Source of the DNA: an uncultured Acidobacteriota bacterium
GTDB taxonomy: Bacteria; Acidobacteriota; Terriglobia; Bryobacterales; Bryobacteraceae
Length of the DNA stretch: 7,896 nucleotides
NCBI GenBank assembly: GCA_937952345.1
Contig: CALFYN010000019.1
Coordinates: forward strand, 1-7,896
Direction: 5' to 3'
Part shown: in pieces, positions 6,546-7,896 of the stretch
Layout of the letters: the number at the start of each line of letters is the position of its first letter
How positions within the stretch are numbered: the first letter of the stretch is position 1
Notes under the pieces: model-generated
What the model was told of the DNA's origin: nothing
Databases searched by the model: none
What the model saw: the letters and a program-made list of their open reading frames with translations, nothing else
Made by a program: the position numbers and the translations under genes

Positions 6546-7700
6546 ATGTTCGGAAGACAACTGGACTTGCGTCCTTTGCTAAAGGGCGGCTCACTCTTTC
6601 TTTTTGGGCCGCGGCAAACGGGCAAGACTACGCTTCTGCGCACGCTGTTCCCTAGCGCCACCTATTACGATTTGAATGAACTGGACACATTCCGGCTGTT
6701 AACCTCGCGGCCGGAGGTGATGCGTCAGCGCCTGCACGCGGATGAAACCCTGGTGATCGTGGATGAGATTCAGAAACTGCCCGCGCTGCTGAATGAAGTG
6801 CAGGCGATGATGGACCGGAACCGGAAGCTGCGTTTTGTTTTGACGGGATCGAGCGCGCGCAGCTTGCGAAGAGGCGGGGTGAACCTGCTGGGTGGCCGGG
6901 CCCGGATCTGCCATCTTCATCCACTGGTGAGCGCGGAGTTGGGGCCTGGAACACTGGACCGGCGTCTGAATTACGGATCGATGCCGGCCATCTACCAGTC
7001 AGAGGAGCCAGACGAAGATCTGGGAGCTTATGTGGGCGGCTATCTGGAGCATGAAATTCGAGCTGAGGGGTATGTGCGGTCGATTGAGACCTTTTCGCGC
7101 TTCATGGAGGTGGCGGCGCTGTCGAATGGGCAGTTGCTGAACTTCACGGAGATTGGCTCGGATGCCGGAGTGCCGCCGCGCACCGTACGGGAGCATTTCC
7201 AATTGCTCGAAGACACGCTGGTGGGACACATGGTGCCGTCGTATCGCAAGGCCATCAAACGCAAGCCTGTTTCGAACGCGAAGTTCTATTTCTTCGATGT
7301 AGGAGTGGCGCGGTTCCTGCGGAGGGAAGGGTTGGTGAAGCGAGGCTCGGCACAATGGGGACAGGCGCTGGAGCATCAAGTCTGCCTGGAGTTACAGGCT
7401 TATCTGAGTTATCGCAGGTTGCGCGCGCCACTCACTTTCTGGCGAACCTATTCGCAGATGAAAGTGGATTTCGTCGTGGGGGACGTCATGGCGATCGAGG
7501 TGAAGGCGTCGGGAGTGGTGACGGACCGGCATCTTGCCGGGCTGCGCGCGTTGGCCGAAGAGATCCCGCTGCGACAGCGATTGGTAGTGTCGCTGGAAAC
7601 GCATCCGCGCCGGACAGAGGATGGAATTGAAATTCTCCCCGTGGAAATGTTCTTCGACCGCTTGTGGCAGGGCGAGTGGGATGCGCTGCTGGCCAGATGA
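6546..7700 (+). CDS. AAA-type ATPase with DUF4143 and PD-(D/E)XK-like C-terminal region
   Basis: The 384-residue protein belongs to the widespread AAA_14/DUF4143 family. Walker A is GPRQTGKTT (21-29), Walker B is LVIVDEIQK (69-77), the sensor-1 segment is VLTGSSARSL (98-107), and the family motif NLLGGRA follows at 113-119. A winged-helix-like part lies at about 199-225. The C-terminal part has the spaced acidic pattern of a PD-(D/E)XK nuclease fold: Glu276 (QALEH), Asp308 (VDFV) and EVKAS (318-322). These residues look intact, but nuclease activity in this family is unproven and its cellular role is unknown. ATG 6546 was chosen because MFGRQLDL matches the usual family N-terminus; an in-frame TTG at 6540 would add two residues. 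It stands alone, without a toxin, antitoxin or mobile-element neighbour in view. Confidence 0.9.
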   Translation: MFGRQLDLRPLLKGGSLFLFGPRQTGKTTLLRTLFPSATYYDLNELDTFRLLTSRPEVMRQRLHADETLVIVDEIQKLPALLNEVQAMMDRNRKLRFVLTGSSARSLRRGGVNLLGGRARICHLHPLVSAELGPGTLDRRLNYGSMPAIYQSEEPDEDLGAYVGGYLEHEIRAEGYVRSIETFSRFMEVAALSNGQLLNFTEIGSDAGVPPRTVREHFQLLEDTLVGHMVPSYRKAIKRKPVSNAKFYFFDVGVARFLRREGLVKRGSAQWGQALEHQVCLELQAYLSYRRLRAPLTFWRTYSQMKVDFVVGDVMAIEVKASGVVTDRHLAGLRALAEEIPLRQRLVVSLETHPRRTEDGIEILPVEMFFDRLWQGEWDALLAR

Positions 7701-7713
7701 ATCGAAGCCAAGG

Positions 7714-7743
7714 GCGGACGCCAGGGTTCGCCCCAGCGTCCGT
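7714..7743. terminator. UUCG-capped hairpin between convergent genes, putative bidirectional terminator
   Basis: The outer stem CGGACGC (7715-7721) pairs with GCGTCCG (7736-7742), plus a G-U closing pair. A symmetric 2x2 CA/CA internal loop leads to an inner stem GGG/CCC capped by TTCG (7727-7730). It sits between the ATPase stop (7700) and the convergent receptor stop (7758), where a shared terminator is expected. Neither strand has a T tract after it, so it is not a classical intrinsic terminator; it may stabilise 3' ends or be a copy of a dispersed repeat. Confidence 0.4.
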
Positions 7744-7757
7744 GCTACATGGCGCCT

Positions 7758-7896
7758 CTAGAACGTGACGCGGGCCTGCACCTGAATCCAGCGGTTGGTG
7801 GCCGCGGTTTGCGAAGTGATGCGCCCGAAGTTGGTGGAATAGGGATCGGTGCTGGGTGCGTTCATCTGCGAGCGGTTGGTCAGATTAATGGCATCC
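7758..7896 (-). CDS. C-terminal fragment of a TonB-dependent-receptor-like outer-membrane protein (partial)
   Basis: The last 45 codons and TAG stop of a minus-strand gene are present; the rest lies beyond the right edge. The readable tail begins DAINLTNRSQMNAPSTDPYS, continues with STNFGRITSQTA, and ends IQVQARVTF. An N-A/I-N-LTN-type segment, an FGRITS segment and a final aromatic strand ending in Phe are the pattern at the end of acidobacterial carboxypeptidase-regulatory-like/TonB-dependent receptor (Oar-like) proteins, where the terminal Phe strand closes the outer-membrane barrel. The family is usually about 1000 residues or more and may import or bind large substrates. The call rests on a short tail and is moderately sure. 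Confidence 0.7.
   Translation of the reverse strand, partial: DAINLTNRSQMNAPSTDPYSTNFGRITSQTAATNRWIQVQARVTF

Noticed and set aside
5558..6661. Minus-strand open frame (367 codons) antisense to the hydrolase
   Set aside because: Pro/Ser/Arg-rich shadow translation with no domain; it runs through the promoter region and into the ATPase gene.
6546..7700. Calling the ATPase part of a defence island or toxin-antitoxin pair
   Set aside because: No second defence gene, toxin, integrase or repeat boundary is visible around it, and its base composition resembles the neighbours.

Overview
The window is GC-rich, densely packed bacterial DNA. It looks like an Acidobacteriota genome, probably the Bryobacterales/Solibacter group. 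This is an inference from four features: a Tat-exported enolase-superfamily enzyme, an exported CocE/NonD hydrolase, an orphan DUF4143 ATPase, and a TonB-receptor-like C-terminus ending in the ARVTF style common in acidobacterial carboxypeptidase-regulatory-like/TonB proteins. No rRNA, tRNA, CRISPR array, transposase, phage gene or long intergenic stretch is visible. All genes look intact except the one cut by the right edge.

Left part (3..4693, minus strand). Three genes read leftwards: a Tat-signal enolase-superfamily dehydratase/racemase-like enzyme, a fused circularly permuted ATP-grasp plus alpha-E protein, and a transglutaminase-like cysteine protease-fold protein. The last two overlap by the ATGA motif and form the known, poorly characterised ATP-grasp/alpha-E/transglutaminase module. 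That module is predicted to make and trim amide-linked peptides or to modify proteins. The enolase-type gene lies 45-51 nt upstream on the same strand and may be cotranscribed, but a perfect 12-bp palindrome sits in that gap.

Middle (4717..6489, plus strand). A secreted serine hydrolase of the CocE/NonD (peptidase S15) family is divergent from the enolase-type gene, with only 23 nt between the two start codons. Any promoters must sit inside this gap or inside the opposite coding sequences.

Right part. A short AT-richer gap (6490..6545) holds two overlapping, mutually exclusive hairpins and a good sigma-70-like promoter. It is followed by an AAA-type ATPase with DUF4143 and PD-(D/E)XK-like motifs that may be translated from a leaderless mRNA. 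A UUCG-capped hairpin separates it from the convergent last 45 codons of a TonB-dependent-receptor-like outer-membrane protein on the minus strand.

The most noteworthy items are the ATP-grasp-alpha-E/transglutaminase pair with its possible enolase partner, the double-hairpin/promoter region before the ATPase, and the UUCG hairpin, which could be a dispersed element. I see no direct evidence of an entirely new system. The substrate of the ATP-grasp/transglutaminase module is the main unknown.
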